Assembly (NCBI GenBank): GCA_958450365.1
Contig: CAUEEP010000884.1
Coordinates: 1 to 64,000 of the forward strand
Direction: 5' to 3'
Source of the DNA: Mesorhabditis belari
Taxonomy: Eukaryota; Nematoda; Chromadorea; Rhabditida; Rhabditidae
DNA length: 64,000 bases
Each line of letters opens with the position of its first letter. The first letter of the stretch is position 1. The notes under the pieces are model-generated. The model saw nothing but the letters and a program-made list of their open reading frames with translations. It was not told the origin of the DNA and made no database searches. Positions 52,747 through 64,000 of this stretch are shown here, one piece after another. The translations under genes were made by a program, and so were the position numbers.

Positions 52747-54900
52747 TTTGTAGAGATTTGGAGGGATTCTAGCGGAATCTGTAAAATTGATCCTTTGATC
52801 GAAATCTTCTTATTCAAATAGTTGAAACACGTACAAATTCATCAAAAGATCAAGAAGGTATGAAGGTATACCTAATGTATTAGCAAGGATCTCGAAAGAT
52901 TTGAGCAAAAAATTCGTTTCAAATCAAGCACAGACAAACGCTAAACAATTCCAGGTTCAATTGATCTTGATTAAAGCTTTTGATTCAAAAAAAGCTGTAA
53001 ATTCATTGAATCCATTTAATCAAAAAGATCCATTTAATCAAATAGGTTCAAAGTCATAAATAATAAATGAATTGAGCACCAATTTCCAGCACATTAAGCA
53101 CAGACAAAGGCTTCCGAACGCCAAAAAATTCTGTACAAATTCTTAATACAAAAGTTTCGAATTTCGAACTGCAAATGGAAATGCAAGAAAAATATCTAAA
53201 TGTAATGTAAAAAAATAACAAAATAATCTAAATGTTTTCTTTAGTGAAAGGGCCTACAAGGAAATTTATTTAGTGATTCTGGGGAGAAAAGGAATTGAAA
53301 TAAAGTGAATTCTGAACAAAAAACAAGTTTTAAAGTATTAAGGGGTTTTTAGAACAGAAGGTTGATATTTGTAATGCGATATTCTCGATTGCGATATTTA
53401 TGCGATATTCTCGCAGAAAAAACCCATGGTCTCCGCCCCTTTCCCGCACAAAAAGAGAGAATTAGGCAGACAAGGTGATAAGAGAATTAAAGAATTAGAT
53501 AAAATGTTTGTGGAAAGTGTCTAAATGGGGATGAAAGGATACGTATGACATACGGCCAATGGATTAATTTATTATGGAGTTTACTTGGCAACCTGGCATA
53601 TCGGTTCTTATAGGGGCTTCCTTTTGGAATCCGTAAAGGGGAAGAAGCGGTGAGCGACTGAGCCTCGATAGTTTGAAGATAAACCGCTCGTTAAGGCACT
53701 AAAGTGCTGAACAAAACGAAAATTGTGTTTGATTTGGCTAGATTGGGTCGAAAATCTAATAAAACCTGGTAAAAACCCGTCGGGTGCCTTCATTTTGGGA
53801 TTCGGAAAGGGTGAGGAGCGGTGAGCAACTGAGCCAGCTGCTCCGCTTTGGGCGTCACTATGCCCAAATTTTTGAGAAACAATTTTGCCTTAAATTTGGC
53901 TGTATATTTTCCCACAAATTTTCCATTCTGATGAGACCGAATTGGGAACAATAACATGGAAAATGCAAGAAAATGAGTAAGCTGAAGATTAACTAAGGGC
54001 TACTGCCGTTTGCTAAAATCTGTTTTCTTGTTCTACCGTAATCTTGTCTCTATTTTTATTCAATCTATCCACTTTTTGTATCTTTTGTACTTTAAAAAGT
54101 CCATACGTACTTGATTGACATTAATCACTGAAATACGTATGAAAAAATCTCTCTCGCTTTCCGTGCAAATCCGTGCAAAAAGAGAACTCTGATAAGAATT
54201 ATGGGTTATCTATGAAAAGGAAATGAACACGTAATTCATTTCATTTTGCTCCACAATGACCAAAGTTTTAGCCACGAATCTTTTCTTCAAAATGACCAGC
54301 GTGGGCTCGTGAAACCTTGTTTACAGTGAAACCCAAAGCTTTGACTGACTTAGGTATTGCAAGATTCTTTCCGACACACCTTTCCGATTAATTCTTTCTC
54401 TCTAGACAAATCAGGAACTTAAAAATGTATAGTAAAACCAATTTACGGGAACGGAAATCACTTTTACTTTCCTGATTCTTCGATCTTACTGTATTCGATC
54501 AAAACAAGCGTCTCTCTTATCAAATTTGAGGTCAAAAGCAGCAAGTTTTCATAAATTTCAGAATCCGCTTCGATACGTATTCAAGACTGCGGTTTTAAAA
54601 TTGACTATAGAAATTTTATGGAGCAGTTTTTAATCTCCTACAATTGTTGCTTGAATGTTAAATGTATTCGTTTAAGGGAATCCTAGCAGTAATTCGCGTT
54701 ATGAATTACTTATTAAGTTACTTATTACTTATTAAGGAAAGTTTAAAGTAAATTTCTTCAAAGAATTTTTCCCAGCAAAAGAAAGAAAATGCAAACACTT
54801 TTAGTGTTTTTTATGAAAAAACATCCAAAACTAATGTGAGCTTTGAAGTCTCATTAAAAGTTTCACTTCACATGATTTTCCCTCATTAAAAGTTTCCCTT
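52747..54900. other. No gene recognised
   Basis: AT-rich. A ~75 bp motif (GGAAGAAGCGGTGAGCGACTGAGCC-like) occurs twice, near 53625 and 53800, in the same orientation. Half of the palindromic repeat lies at 54030-54070. Confidence 0.55.
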
Positions 54901-57761
54901 CAAAAGTGTTTCTGTGGCTTTAGTGGTGCTCTTTTTTCACTAATTTTTGTAATTCTGTTTTTCTTCGAGAATTCAGACGATTCTTTATTTACATATAATG
55001 TGGAGATCATAACAAAATAAGAATGAATAAATGAGTAAAGATATGTACTAAAGGGAAGTGACTGATGGATAGAGATAGATTGCTGGATTTGAAAACGGGA
55101 ATTATCGGTTTTGTGGAGATCATCGTTTTGCAGTTTTCAAGTGAAATGAAGTGATAGAATGCGATCTTCGAGGATTGGATGCAGATTCTAAAAATCGTGT
55201 TTCATTTTTAGCAATTACAAATCGAAATGATCTGGGACAGTTAGGCTTTCTCTTTCTACTGTAATCTTATCTCTAATTTATCTACTTTTTGTCTGCGAGA
55301 GTTCACAAAGGATATCGAAAGATAAGAACTAGATAGATTCGATAAAAATAGAGACAACATTACGGTAGAAAGCGAAAGGGAACACTTTTTAACCAACACT
55401 CGAGTCTACTGTCCACTACAATAAGTTAAAAGACAAGATTCGGCTATCAATTTCGATGAGTTACCTGCTTAACCGAAATCTCACTTCACAAGGCCCAATC
55501 TGGAACTGTTGGAATGATTGGGTCTTCGTAGGGTTGAGTCGATGAAGAGATCATTCTTCAGGCTTGTTTGAAATCTGAAATTATTGCTCATTAGTTTATT
55601 TAGATTTAGATCAATAATCGTTCATAACCAATATTAGTCAAGTAAAGCTAAGCTTACGATTCAAATAGTTGAAACACGTATAAATTTATCTAAAGTAAAG
55701 CTAAGTTTACGATTGCCTACAACAAGATATTTAGTCAAAGTGAGGGAAGAGTCATGAAGTTATTCAAAAAAATATTCTGTTAAAGATATTCATTTGAACC
55801 AGTGAAGCACTCTGAAAATAGGCTAGTTCCCCATTTGCTTAAATAGATCACGAAAAAACTTGCACAAGGCACACAAAATGCAAGAGAAACCACTTACGCA
55901 AGAGAAATCCTCATTTCTCTCAATCTTTCATCTTTCGCATTTTTCCGTTTTTCTCACTTTTCCTCAATCTTTCGTTTTCTCAGCGATCCTCTTCGCTTTT
56001 CAGCATATTTGCAGAGTTGATACGTATCGATATGGTTCGACACATGTATTTCTTAGGCTAGTCTTTGAAGCAAGTTGAAAACCGTTTACTTACAAATATT
56101 AGTTGAGAATATTAGTTAGATAACTGTGTCGACAAATTGTATTTTGTATGTAAAAATTTGTAGATGAACCCATCACAATGCAATCGCGGCTAAAAACGCA
56201 CGTTCAAGCAAAGAGTTTCAAACAATAAAATCATCTTAAAAGTATTCGAATCGAATTTTTGAACAAATAACGGAAAAATTCAGATCTCTTTCAGATGTTC
56301 ATAGTTATTGACAAACAACAAACTGACCATTAACTTTCCAGACAATGCTTGAACTGGATTCCCTTTGAAACTCACGAATTTCAAAAACGTTAAGCATTTT
56401 GTTTTGTTTTGTTTTTGTACTAAAATAGATAATTCCTTTAAAATTTGGCTGTGAACAAATAAAATTGATCGTCTTTCTCAAATGAGAAGATGCCCACACC
56501 ATTGCTCCTCCTACTTGTACCCAAGCTCCGGTCCCCCTTGAAACTTTAATTTTGTGAACATTTAAATCGTGTGACTGCCAGCATTCGCATCATTTCTTTC
56601 GTTAAAACTTTATTTAACATTGGTAATATTTATAAAACTGCCGTTGAGAATCATCAAAGCTAAAGTTTATGGAAGCTAAACGTTCTCTTCGGTTTCTAAA
56701 AGAAGCTATTTTCCCCATTTCTTGTCAGCATTTTGTTGTAACTAATTTTCATCGATAACCTTTGAATTCATCTGTCGTATCGCAAAGAATTAAGTGCAAA
56801 CTCTTTGCGCCAATTTTAAAATGTTTTACGCAACACGATGACAATTCATTTCTTTCACAAGGGAAAGAATTAGATGCTAATTCGAATATTCGTTGCGCCA
56901 ATTTTTAAATTTTCTACCTACACGATTGGTGATTTCTTTTGTAAGTTTGAGTTGGAATGTACTGCTTTAGACTGGAATAGAGAGGCTCTTTGAGCTGTTT
57001 ATCACCAAAAATGACCAGCTGAGTCGACTGAAAAAGGAAATGGGGAAAATATTAAATAGAACTCTTGAAATGCACCTAATCAAGTTTCACATTTCATTTG
57101 AATGCAATTTTGTATGAAAAGCCATATGGTTTTACGCTTTGAAAAACTGATATCAATTAAATGAATCGAAGCTAAAAGCATTCAATCTGATGTTTTATCT
57201 GATGAGTGAATATGAAATTACATTTCGATTTATAATCACTCAAAGTGAAACACGATTTTTAGAATCTCCATCCAATTTTTAGAATTAGTACCGGCTCAAT
57301 TTCTCGTGATTAGTTCAAAGAAATTGAAACTTTACTTTATCGTTAAAATTTTTAAATCTCATATCGCTTTCTCGTATCAATACGCATCCAATTTCTGAAT
57401 TCTGAATCATGCACGAAAAAATTGACGTATCTTGTTTGCGAGATAAAATCTCCTCAAAGCAACAAAACAAATGAGTCTAGGCATTAGGCAAGGAAAAGCA
57501 GACAGTGAGGGAATTTTCTTGCGTCTGTGTTCGGAGTTTCAAAATTCGTCTGAACGCAAGACTTTAAATGAAGGTTTTTTTTGACATTCTTGAATGTAAG
57601 AGTATTTTAGGAAAGAGTTTATTGTATAAATATTGCAAAAATAGGGAAATTTAGATGGAACAAAAGAAGATTATCGAAAAATTTCAAAACTGAAAGAGAT
57701 ATTGTAAGTGAGATGGGGACCTGAACAAAAGAAAGCTTGAAACAGCAAAATGAGGTTTTGA

Positions 57762-57962
57762 AACATTTGCGACAATACATTTCTTGTTTTCGTGGATCGT
57801 ACTGGAATTCAGAGCTTGCTGAGTTTGGCTGAGCCTTTACCGGAGGCTTTGAAAGATGGCGATCCCGGAATAGACCTTAGCTTTTTAGCTAGAGTACCCA
57901 TAAGGCCAAAGACAGTAGTGGTCCGTACTAAAACTATGAATAAAAGCCATTCAATCACATAA
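57762..57962 (+). other. Coding-like insert unique to copy B
   Basis: Open plus-strand frame without ATG start: NICDNTFLVFVDRTGIQSLL, SLAEPLPEALKDGDPGIDLS, FLARVPIRPKTVVVRTKT, stop at 57960. GC and codon balance are protein-like. Copy A has a different, also coding-like, segment at this place (minus strand, KNPNLVLALTFREADAGFGF at 43.2-43.3 kb). Family not recognised. Confidence 0.4.
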
Positions 57963-57964
57963 AG

Positions 57965-59890
57965 CACTCAGTTTTTCCAAAGTCTATTGGAAATCTGAGA
58001 GATCCGAATAAATAACAACAAAATTGGCGATTTGGGATCTTGGAAAAAAGTGAAATTTTTGATTGAATATTTTGGGCTTCATGAAACCAAAGAAATTCAG
58101 TTAAGGAATATAATAGAAACGGAGAAGACAAGTAAAAACTAAACAGTAGAAAGAGTTGGAAAAACAACTGAGTTTAAACAATCTTTAAAAACTTTGAAAC
58201 ACGAAATCCCGTTGAGAGACCAAAGAAATCGAGCCGACAGTGACGAGCTCTGGAAGGTTAAAAATTAAAGTTACTGTTGAAGAATTAAAATCAAATTTCT
58301 TTTGGGGTTTTAAAGAGAGTTTACCCTTGCATTTGGGTGATCAATTTTCCGGATAAACGCCAAGAAAAACTCCCAAATCGCAAAGATAAGAGAGAAATTG
58401 ATTTGTTTTCGCCTTTCACGAAGAAATTTTGCTCTTTTGGTCTTCCCGGGAAAAATCTCATCACTTGTAAATTTCAGTTTGTTTCCAAATGTAATCTTTT
58501 ATTTTGTTTCAGAAACGAAAATATTCTCTTACTTTAGGACTTTGAAACAGCATTTTGATAAATCATTCACTCAACCCAAAGTCAAGGCTTTCCCCTCTCT
58601 TCAGTCAGTTTTATTTTCTTTGAAAAACTCAGAAGCCCCATTCATCAATTCTATTCATTTTAAAAGTTAATTGTTACTTTTAAAACCCAATATTAAGAGG
58701 CACAGAGAGAGCTTCCAAAGGAACACGCTCTTTCTTGAGGAGATACGTTTGCTATTTTTGGGCTTCCTGATATTTTGCTATCACTCACCATTTCTCGTCA
58801 TTCTTTTCTCTTTTCTCTCTCTTCTTCTTCTTTTTTGTTTCTTTCCTTTTCCCTCCCTCTCGTTCTTTCTCTTTGTTTTTCCTCCTTTCTCTCCTCCATT
58901 CACTGTGTAATTTTGGAGACTCCACTCAGTTTTTCCAAAGTCTATTGGAAATCTTGAGAGATCCGAATAAATAACAACACAAAATTGGCGATTTGGGATC
59001 TTGGAAAAAGTGAAATTTTGATTGAATATTTGGGCTTCATGAAAATAAAGAAATTCAGTTAAGGAATATAATAGAAACGGGAAGACAAGTAAAAACTAAA
59101 CAGTAGAAAGAGTTGGAAAAACAACTGAGTTTAAACAATCTTTAAAAACTTTGAAACACGAAATCCCGTTGAGAGACCAAAGAAATCGAGCCGACAGTGA
59201 CGAGCTCTGGAAGGTTAAAAATTAAAGTTACTGTTGAAGAATTAAAATCAAATTTCTTTGGGGTTTTAAAGAGAGTTTACCCTTGCATTTGGGTGATCAA
59301 TTTTCCGAGAAACGCCAAGAAAAACTCCCAAATCGCAAAGATAAGAGAGAAATTGATTTGTTTTTGCCTTTCACGAAGAAATTTTGCTCTTTTGGCCTTC
59401 CCCGGGAAAAAATTTACTTGCAAATTTCAGTTTGTTTCAAATGTAATCTTTTTATTTTGTTTCAGAAACGAAAATATTCTCTTACTTTAGGACTTTTGAA
59501 ACAGCATTTTGATAAATCATTCACTCAACCCAAAGTCAGCGTTCTCCTTCAGTCAGTTTTATTTTCTTTTAAAAACCTGTAGCTTCTAAGTCATCAATTC
59601 TATTCATTTTAAAAGTTAATTGTTACTTTTTAAAACCCAATATTAAGAGGCACAGAGGAAGCCCAAAGGAACACGCTCTTTTCTGAGGAGATATTTTGCT
59701 ATTTTTTATTTCGATATTTTGCTATCACTCACCATTTCTCGTCATTCTTTTTCTTTTCTTCTTCTTCTTCTTCTTTTTGTTTCTTTTCCTTTTCCTCTCG
59801 TTCTTTCTCTTGTTTTTCCTCCTTTCTCTCCGCCCATTCACTGTAATTTGGGAGACTCACCTCAGGAATTGGCATTGTGACTTCTGAAAG
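57965..59890. repeat. 958 bp tandem duplication inside copy B
   Basis: Unit 1 57965-58922 and unit 2 58923-59890 begin with the same ACTCAGTTTTTCCAAAGTCT. Copy A has a single unit (from about 43517), so the duplication followed the segmental one. Confidence 0.9.
59733..59883 (-). CDS. Glu/Lys-rich coiled-coil exon, copy B
   Basis: Internal exon with acceptor CAACTTTCAG and donor GTGAGT, phase 2 to phase 2: VTMPIPEVSLPNYSEWAERK followed by about 28 residues of EKEREEKEKKQKEEEEEE type and NDEKW. A single charged helix or coiled coil. The related unit-1 and copy-A versions are frameshifted, so this is the best preserved. Flanking exons uncertain. Confidence 0.5.
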
Positions 59891-61113
59891 TTGGGTAATA
59901 TGAAGACTTTATCTACAAACCACAAGCTTCCTTATAGGTTTAATGTAGAATAGAAAATGGAAAGAGATTAGAGTAGAAAAGAGCTTTTTAGTGATTTCTA
60001 TTTGACCAAAAAAAAGAAATCTATTAATAGGAATGCTTACGGTTAATTTTTGGTTTGCATTTTGGGAGCTTAACGTATAAAAGAAATTGTAATCGATAAG
60101 GCGAGAATTTTGATTTTTGTGCGTTTGATAAGAGGCGACAAACTTTTAAGCTTAGGTAACGAATTGTTTCGCTATTGTGCAAGGGAATTGGGTATGAAGG
60201 GGATCTGGGAACGGGAGGGAATTTGAATTTCGATTAACATTGATAATATGGACAAGTGTTCCACCAATTAGCTCAGGTCCTTACAATCCTCAAAGTCTCA
60301 AAGGATTAGAATTAAGGCTAAGCTTTAATCCCTCGTTAGTAATGCTTGCAGGCTTTAAAAAACTCCTGAAAAAATTCAATGTAAAAATTCAAAAATCTGT
60401 CTACTTTAGCGGGTACTTTATGCTCTCAAGCCTTGTTGACGCACCTCTGCTGGCACAAGGCTCATTCTTTAGGGCATGGAGAAGCACTGCTATGCAAAAT
60501 GAGAACAGTTTTATGCGCCAGAAAGGCTTCGTTTACAGGTTTTTAGGGCAAAAAACCAAAGGAAGTAAAGCTGCCCAACTAAAGCATTCAAGATTTAAAA
60601 TAAAATAAAATGTGAATTAACTACAGTATTACAGCGTTTGTCATGTCTCAAATAACATAAAGTACCTGAAAATTCTCGAGAAGATGTAAAATACTTTGAG
60701 AATACAGTAACGAAACGAATTCGTTCAACTGATCTTCAGACGTTTTCGGAACTCTTTTTATTCGGACTCTTTATCAAAGAGTCGGTTTGAAATTGTGCAG
60801 ATTTTGGAACAGATTACAAAAAGATTTTGTATACGCGCACCTATCTCTTTTTCGCTTTTCTCCTTTCAGCTCTCTTCTTGTTTTTCTTTTTTCTCAATTC
60901 TATACGTATTTACTATATTCAACTTCTTTTTGTACTAGCTATAAGAAAGTTTTTTGAATGTGAAATCTTGTTGAGGGATGAGACCAATTTGGGGACAATG
61001 ACATGGAGGGAATTCTAGGAAATGAGTAAGTTACAGCAGCTGGCATTGGAAAATCCATTTGTTTCTCTAATCTGGCTAGAAAAGAATGAGATGGCAGCGT
61101 TGGTTGTCTTTTG

Positions 61114-61177
61114 ATTGAGAGTGGAATTCGAACCAGTGTCTTCTCATCTCAGCCCTCAACCAATTGAGCTACATCGA
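61114..61177 (-). ncRNA. tRNA-derived sequence, copy B
   Basis: GTAGCTCAATTGGTTGAGGG (A-box) and TGGTTCGAATTCC (B-box) on the minus strand; closer to the consensus than the copy A version but still without a foldable anticodon arm. Confidence 0.5.
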
Positions 61178-61989
61178 TACGTATCCAAATCCAGTGAAAT
61201 CTTTACCAGTTTAAAATTAGTTTGGAGTTTACCAGTACTCTATTTCGAAGCGTTTTCTAAAACGTGTTCACTTTCTCTTTCTACCGTAGTCTTGTCTTTG
61301 CTTTTGTTCAATCTATTCACTTTTTGTCTCATTCTGTGATTGCTCACAAAGTTCACAAAATTGGATAAAAAGCAGAGCCAAAAAAAGAATCAGTGTCAGT
61401 TTTATCAGTGGTTTTTGGGATTCGCTCAAATACGTATGAGTGGGCACACTGGAGTCAATACGTATTTTCTGATTCATAATTCCCGCAAGGACTTCCTGAT
61501 AAGGCCTTGTTAGGTTACAGAAGTGAACCGAGAAACCTAGGGGAAAAGAAATTTTACGCGAATTTTCCAAACTTACAGACAAGCAACATTTTATTTCTCA
61601 AAATCCATTTTTTCTTGAATAAAAATCTCTCCATCCGGTGTGGAATGACTTTTTGGAGAAATGTTTCAAGTTTGAACATGCAGGTATCAAAAGAAACAAA
61701 GGAGGCAAACGGCTGGACTTCGAAAAATCTGAAAAGCACAAAATTTTCCCCTTAAAAAGTTTCAAAACGATCAAAATTTTAGCCACTCCAGCGCCCAGGT
61801 CAAGTAAGTTTTGTAGTTTTGTTTTGTTTCAATATTTGCTCAAATACGTATGAATGAGCATACTGAAGCATACGTATTTCCTGTCTCACCACATCTGAGT
61901 CCTGAAAGGCTTCCTGATAACACTTTTGTTAGGCTACAGGAATGAACCGAGGAACCAAGGGAAATTGCTGTATTCCAAACTGTGATTTC

Positions 61990-62490
61990 CACTGTGATTG
62001 CCTCAAAAAAGTCAATGCCTTGAGGATCAATCGTTCAAACTCTAGAAATAAAATCTTGTTAACAATTCAATTCAAAAATGATTCAAGACCCAGGAAAATC
62101 AGACTGGATTATTCCCACTGGACTCTAGCAAATCATCCAGTGGACTCCAGCAAATCATCCTCAAGCAAAGCGAATCGACCATACAAGTTGTAGAAGCCGT
62201 GCTGTTGTAGAAGCCATTTGCGATCGCGATTTCCATACTTGAATTTGATTCTCTAGAATTAAAAAAAAAAAACAAAGCTGTTTTTATTTTGGTCGACTCT
62301 GGAGCTCCTGACCTGACTGAGAAAAAGATATTCAGCCACAAAAAAAGTCAATTCCTTGAGGATCAATCGTTCAAACTCTAGAAATAAAATCTTGCTAACA
62401 ATTCAATTCAAAAATGATTCAAGATCCAAGAAAATCACACTGGATTACTCCCACTGGACTCTAGCAAATCAAAGTCCTCAAGAGGGACGG
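61990..62490. repeat. Diverged direct duplication of ~130 bp
   Basis: GAGGATCAATCGTTCAAACT with about 130 following bases occurs at 62021 and again at 62358. Between them an A-run and short unique DNA. A plus-strand Cys-rich read (NCCIPNCDFHCDCLKK at 61966) precedes the first copy but has no splice support. Confidence 0.7.
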
Positions 62491-62830
62491 ACTCGGCGTC
62501 GGCGAATCGATCGATGCTATTTATTTTTGTCTAGCGTCAACAGATTTTCAAATTTTTCAAAAACCAGTAAGAATACGGTATCCTTTTTGCTTTTTAAAGT
62601 CTTTCATTAAAAATTTCCTCACAATGTGTGAGAATTTTGTGTTGTCATTGACAAAAAGACATCTATCTCATTGTCTGCTTTTTGTTTCAAGGAAAATTTC
62701 GCAATTCTCCTTTTCACATTACAGTATGCTTGCTTGTCTAGAAAAAAATGCAGACTTCCCTAAACAAAACACTTTTCGAATAAATGACGAAACATTGAGA
62801 TCATTGAAACATTGGCACTTCTATGGATTA

Positions 62831-63313
62831 TCTATTTACTATATATAAAAGAGAAGTGTCTATCTGCCTGTCTGTCCGTCCGTCACACTCTGGACGTCAC
62901 GTCCGTCACACTCGGTGGTTAGCGTGCCGTCTACAAAAACAAGTCTTAAGGGGATATCGGATGCGATTCCCCTCCGTTCCAAACTTTCTTGCTTTAGATT
63001 TTTTCAAGGATGGAGTTAAAGTATGCAAATTCGAGTTGCTTCGCAGCAAAGGCATTGTTACAGGAGTGGGGTGAAGGGGGTGAGGGGGGAAGCGCGACAT
63101 TGTGGCGTTAGTCGCGCCGAGCGCACTCAGTATAGGTGTCGTTATTGCTGCGGAGGGTATCAGGGTTGATCCCGATATTGAAGGATTAAGAGATAGATCT
63201 CAGTATTGTTACAGGGATCTCGGAGGGGACCCTTTAACTCGAGGGCTCAAAATATGCGTTAGCCCTAAAACAAGCAGCCAGAAAACCCGCGGTTAGACGG
63301 GTTTTTCGGCTGG
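62831..63313. mobile_element. Probable non-autonomous Helitron
   Basis: Starts TCTATTTACTATATATAAAA preceded by A, followed by the CTGTCTGTCCGTCCGTC stretch common at Helitron 5' ends. Ends in a hairpin AAAACCCG/CGGGTTTT (63282-63305) a few bases before CTGG, a CTRR terminus, followed by host T. No inverted ends, no target duplication, GC-rich interior without Rep/helicase coding. Confidence 0.65.
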
Positions 63314-63621
63314 TATTGGTATAATTCAGTTATAGTTATTCAGTTATAGGCTCAGTATAATTAACTAGACATGGCTGTACGAAATTTGGATCTAACTTGA
63401 AACTTGACAAGTTGGCATATGGCAAGCTTGAACTTTTTGTCAAAACTGTGCCTCAAAACTAGCTTCATAGTCGGATTCAACATATTTAGATGGATAAACT
63501 AAAATTAGACCAAGTCAAAGTCAATGATTAGTTGGTTTAGACTTGCATTTTGTCAGTTTTATTCCTATTTTTGTGTTGATAAGCGTCGAAAATTCGATAT
63601 CGATAAAAATTTAAACAAATG

Positions 63622-64000
63622 TTAAGACAGGGTGACCAGGAAAAACCCCGACAAACCTTTATGACTCGATCTTCACGGATGGACTAAATTAAAATCCCTT
63701 AAAGACCATTAATTATACACTCTTAGTAGACCCTACACCGTTTCTGTAAGTTCTGAGAGTTGAAAGAAGCAGCTCGCGGTCAAATCCTCTGTGACCACTG
63801 CTCTTTTTGCACAAACGCGGTTCGTTCTTGAATAGATTTTCAATAAAATAACATATTTTTGACTTTGAATAGCCAAATTTTTATTTATCTTTTATGTAAG
63901 ATAATGAAATGACAAAATGACAACTTTTCTCTTTTACAACTTTGATCAAAAATTTTTAGAAATCGTCTTTCTGCAAAATACAGGATGCGGCTTATGTGGA
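63622..64000. repeat. Dispersed ~0.4 kb repeat, copy 2
   Basis: Inverted copy of 48346-48762, running off the right edge of the window. Begins CAGGGTGACCAGGAAAAACC. Confidence 0.85.

Larger units (their letters stand above)
54901..61761. repeat. Segmental duplication copy B (~6.9 kb)
   Basis: Counterpart of 40077-47103. Specific to B: a 958 bp internal tandem duplication, an unrelated ~180 bp block at 57.76-57.94 kb, and absence of the CCGTATTCTC element. Confidence 0.92.

Noticed and set aside
40001..62000. Retroviral, LINE or Maverick coding sequence
   Set aside because: No reverse transcriptase, integrase or polymerase motif was found in any frame that I could read.

Overview
The window looks like nematode nuclear DNA. 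Evidence: split genes with many 38-100 nt introns and T-rich 3' splice sites ending TTTCAG or TTTTAG, a spliced-leader-1 sequence fused to an open reading frame near 47.8 kb, an interstitial run of the nematode telomere unit TTAGGC near 17.1 kb, Sre-type chemoreceptor and TIL-domain genes, and an AT-rich background full of short TA-flanked inverted-repeat transposons. Genus and species cannot be named from the sequence. All gene models were joined by hand from exon reading phase. None has been tested against transcripts.

Layout. 1-8.4 kb, minus strand: a 14-exon SLC22/organic-cation-type transporter whose C-terminus runs off the left edge; its introns hold nested transposons, it carries a one-base frameshift, and one apparent intron is only 20 nt. 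10.1-14.9 kb, minus: a 10-exon 7TM chemoreceptor of the Sra/Sre superfamily. 16.0-20.1 kb, minus: an 8-exon four-TM protein with a CCCG motif. 20.8-28.1 kb: an inverted duplication. The right arm is an 8-exon 7TM receptor on the plus strand with an in-frame TGA; the left arm is a broken copy on the minus strand split by a mariner element. 28.1-31.9 kb: gene-poor satellite and transposon DNA. 31.9-34.1 kb, plus: a small secreted Ser/Glu/Lys-rich protein whose main intron contains a duplicated exon, two MITEs and a stray exon of the 1-8 kb transporter. 34.6-37.0 kb, minus: a 9-exon secreted TIL-domain protein with a Thr/Pro/Gly mucin-like middle. 38.7-39.9 kb, plus: a 5-exon secreted protein of 118 residues. 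40.1-47.1 and 54.9-61.8 kb: two diverged copies of a ~7 kb segment, with a third inverted fragment at 50.1-50.9 kb. 47.3-48.0 kb: a GC-rich ORF carrying SL1, between two ~226 bp direct repeats. 62.8-63.3 kb: a probable non-autonomous Helitron.

The genes do not form a pathway. They are membrane transport, chemosensory and secreted-protein genes typical of fast-evolving nematode chromosome arms. The unusual content is the mobile DNA: several insertions can be dated and bounded because an empty copy of the same site lies elsewhere in the window, and elements sharing one terminal sequence carry quite different interiors (minisatellite, coding-like segment).
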